Below, piece after piece: positions 7,096-7,669 of a stretch of DNA of 7,669 nucleotides. The notes beneath the pieces were generated by a model. That model made no database searches and was not told the origin of the DNA. It saw only the letters and a list, made by a program, of their open reading frames with translations. A program made the translations under genes and the position numbers. The first letter of the stretch is position 1. Every line of letters starts with the position of its first letter. The DNA comes from Lachnospiraceae bacterium. GTDB taxonomy: Bacteria; Bacillota; Clostridia; Lachnospirales; Lachnospiraceae. Location: assembly GCA_900769175.1 (NCBI GenBank), contig CAAGFP010000100.1, positions 1-7,669 on the forward strand. Direction: 5' to 3'.

Positions 7096-7669
7096 TCACA
7101 TGAAATATATTACTCCGGATTCAAAAATCTTCAAATCCTGTTCTCCGTAAATATTTAAGTTTACACCATCTCCTCTACGTTCTGCATGTGCCATTTTACC
7201 GAATACACGTCCGTCCGGTGATGTGATACCTTCAATGGAAGCATAAGAACCATTGATGTTCCATTCTTCATCCATACTGATATTTCCATCGAAATCAGCA
7301 TATCTGGTTGCCACCTGACCATTTGCAAACAACGCATCGATTATCTCTTTTGAAGCAACGAAACGTCCTTCTCCGTGAGAAGCGGGAGAAGTATAGGTTT
7401 CTCCTACTGTTGCCAGCATAAGCCAGGGAGACTTATTGGATACCACCTTGGTATATGCCATTTTGGAAATGTGTCGGTTAATGGTATTAAATGTCAGGGT
7501 AGGCGAAGTTTCTGTCTGTCCCTTGATTTCTCCGTAAGGCACCAGTCCCAGTTTAATTAACGCCTGGAAACCGTTACAGATACCAAGAGCAAGACCGTCT
7601 CTCTCATTTAACAGCTTTTCAACTGCTTCCTTTAACTTCTCATTCCGGAATGCAGTTGCAAAGAACTTC
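7096..7669 (-). CDS. purL: Phosphoribosylformylglycinamidine synthase, C-terminal glutaminase part (5' end outside window)
   Basis: The frame is open from the right window edge to a TGA at 7096-7098 and gives the last 190 residues. They match the class I glutamine amidotransferase domain at the C-terminus of the long, single-chain PurL (about 1,250 residues in full). GICNGFQ holds the nucleophile Cys (codon 7576-7578), the family stretch HGEGRF follows, then IEGITSPDGRVFGKMAHAER, with the catalytic His (7186-7188) and Glu (7180-7182). The enzyme converts FGAR, glutamine and ATP to FGAM in de novo purine synthesis, with this domain supplying ammonia. The motif reads AHAER where many homologues have PHPER; the His and Glu are kept. 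The GTG at 7540-7542 is internal and not the start, because the nucleophile lies upstream of it. It converges on the envelope operon and looks functionally separate from it. Confidence 0.93.
   Translation of the reverse strand, partial: KFFATAFRNEKLKEAVEKLLNERDGLALGICNGFQALIKLGLVPYGEIKGQTETSPTLTFNTINRHISKMAYTKVVSNKSPWLMLATVGETYTSPASHGEGRFVASKEIIDALFANGQVATRYADFDGNISMDEEWNINGSYASIEGITSPDGRVFGKMAHAERRGDGVNLNIYGEQDLKIFESGVIYFM

Noticed and set aside
7096..7542. A complete 148-residue protein starting at GTG 7542
   Set aside because: The frame stays open to the window edge and the upstream part contains the GICNGFQ nucleophile motif of PurL, so this is an internal fragment of purL.

Overview
The window looks like chromosomal DNA from a low-to-moderate GC Firmicute, most likely a gut Lachnospiraceae or a related Clostridia. 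This is inferred from the AT-rich codon use, strong GGAGG-type ribosome binding sites, consensus -10/-35 boxes, the long single-chain PurL and the MoxR/DUF58/transglutaminase gene trio. No mobile element, CRISPR array, rRNA, tRNA or phage gene was seen.

Layout. (1) Positions 1-2096, minus strand: a membrane-bound c-di-GMP protein with an N-terminal membrane segment, a roughly 270-residue extracytoplasmic sensor region, a second membrane segment, a degenerate GGDEF domain and an EAL phosphodiesterase domain. The window edge cuts off its C-terminus. (2) Positions 2097-2359: a 263-bp divergent intergenic region. It holds a clear minus-strand promoter, a 9-bp direct repeat just upstream of that promoter, a plausible plus-strand promoter and a small hairpin at the start of the plus-strand leader. 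(3) Positions 2360-6940, plus strand: a tight three-gene operon of a MoxR-family AAA+ ATPase, a DUF58 membrane protein and a large polytopic membrane protein with an extracytoplasmic transglutaminase-like domain. The gaps are 33 and 27 bp and each gene has its own Shine-Dalgarno. (4) Positions 6941-7095: a strong intrinsic terminator that ends the operon. (5) Positions 7096-7669, minus strand: the C-terminal 190 residues of phosphoribosylformylglycinamidine synthase (PurL), converging on the operon.

How the genes may work together. The trio is a widespread but poorly characterised cell-envelope module. In MoxR systems the ATPase is generally thought to act as a chaperone or remodeller on a VWA-type partner, here the DUF58 protein. 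The transglutaminase-like protein would present a Cys-His-acidic active site outside the membrane. The substrate cannot be told from sequence. The divergent c-di-GMP protein senses something outside the cell and probably degrades c-di-GMP. Whether it is functionally tied to the envelope operon or only shares the intergenic region is unknown. PurL is a housekeeping purine gene and appears unrelated.

The region is mostly recognisable. The least explained parts are the sensor region of the c-di-GMP protein, the roughly 270-residue extracytoplasmic stretch before the transglutaminase core, the apparent loss of the metal-site motif in the DUF58 protein, and the repeat and hairpin elements in the divergent promoter region.
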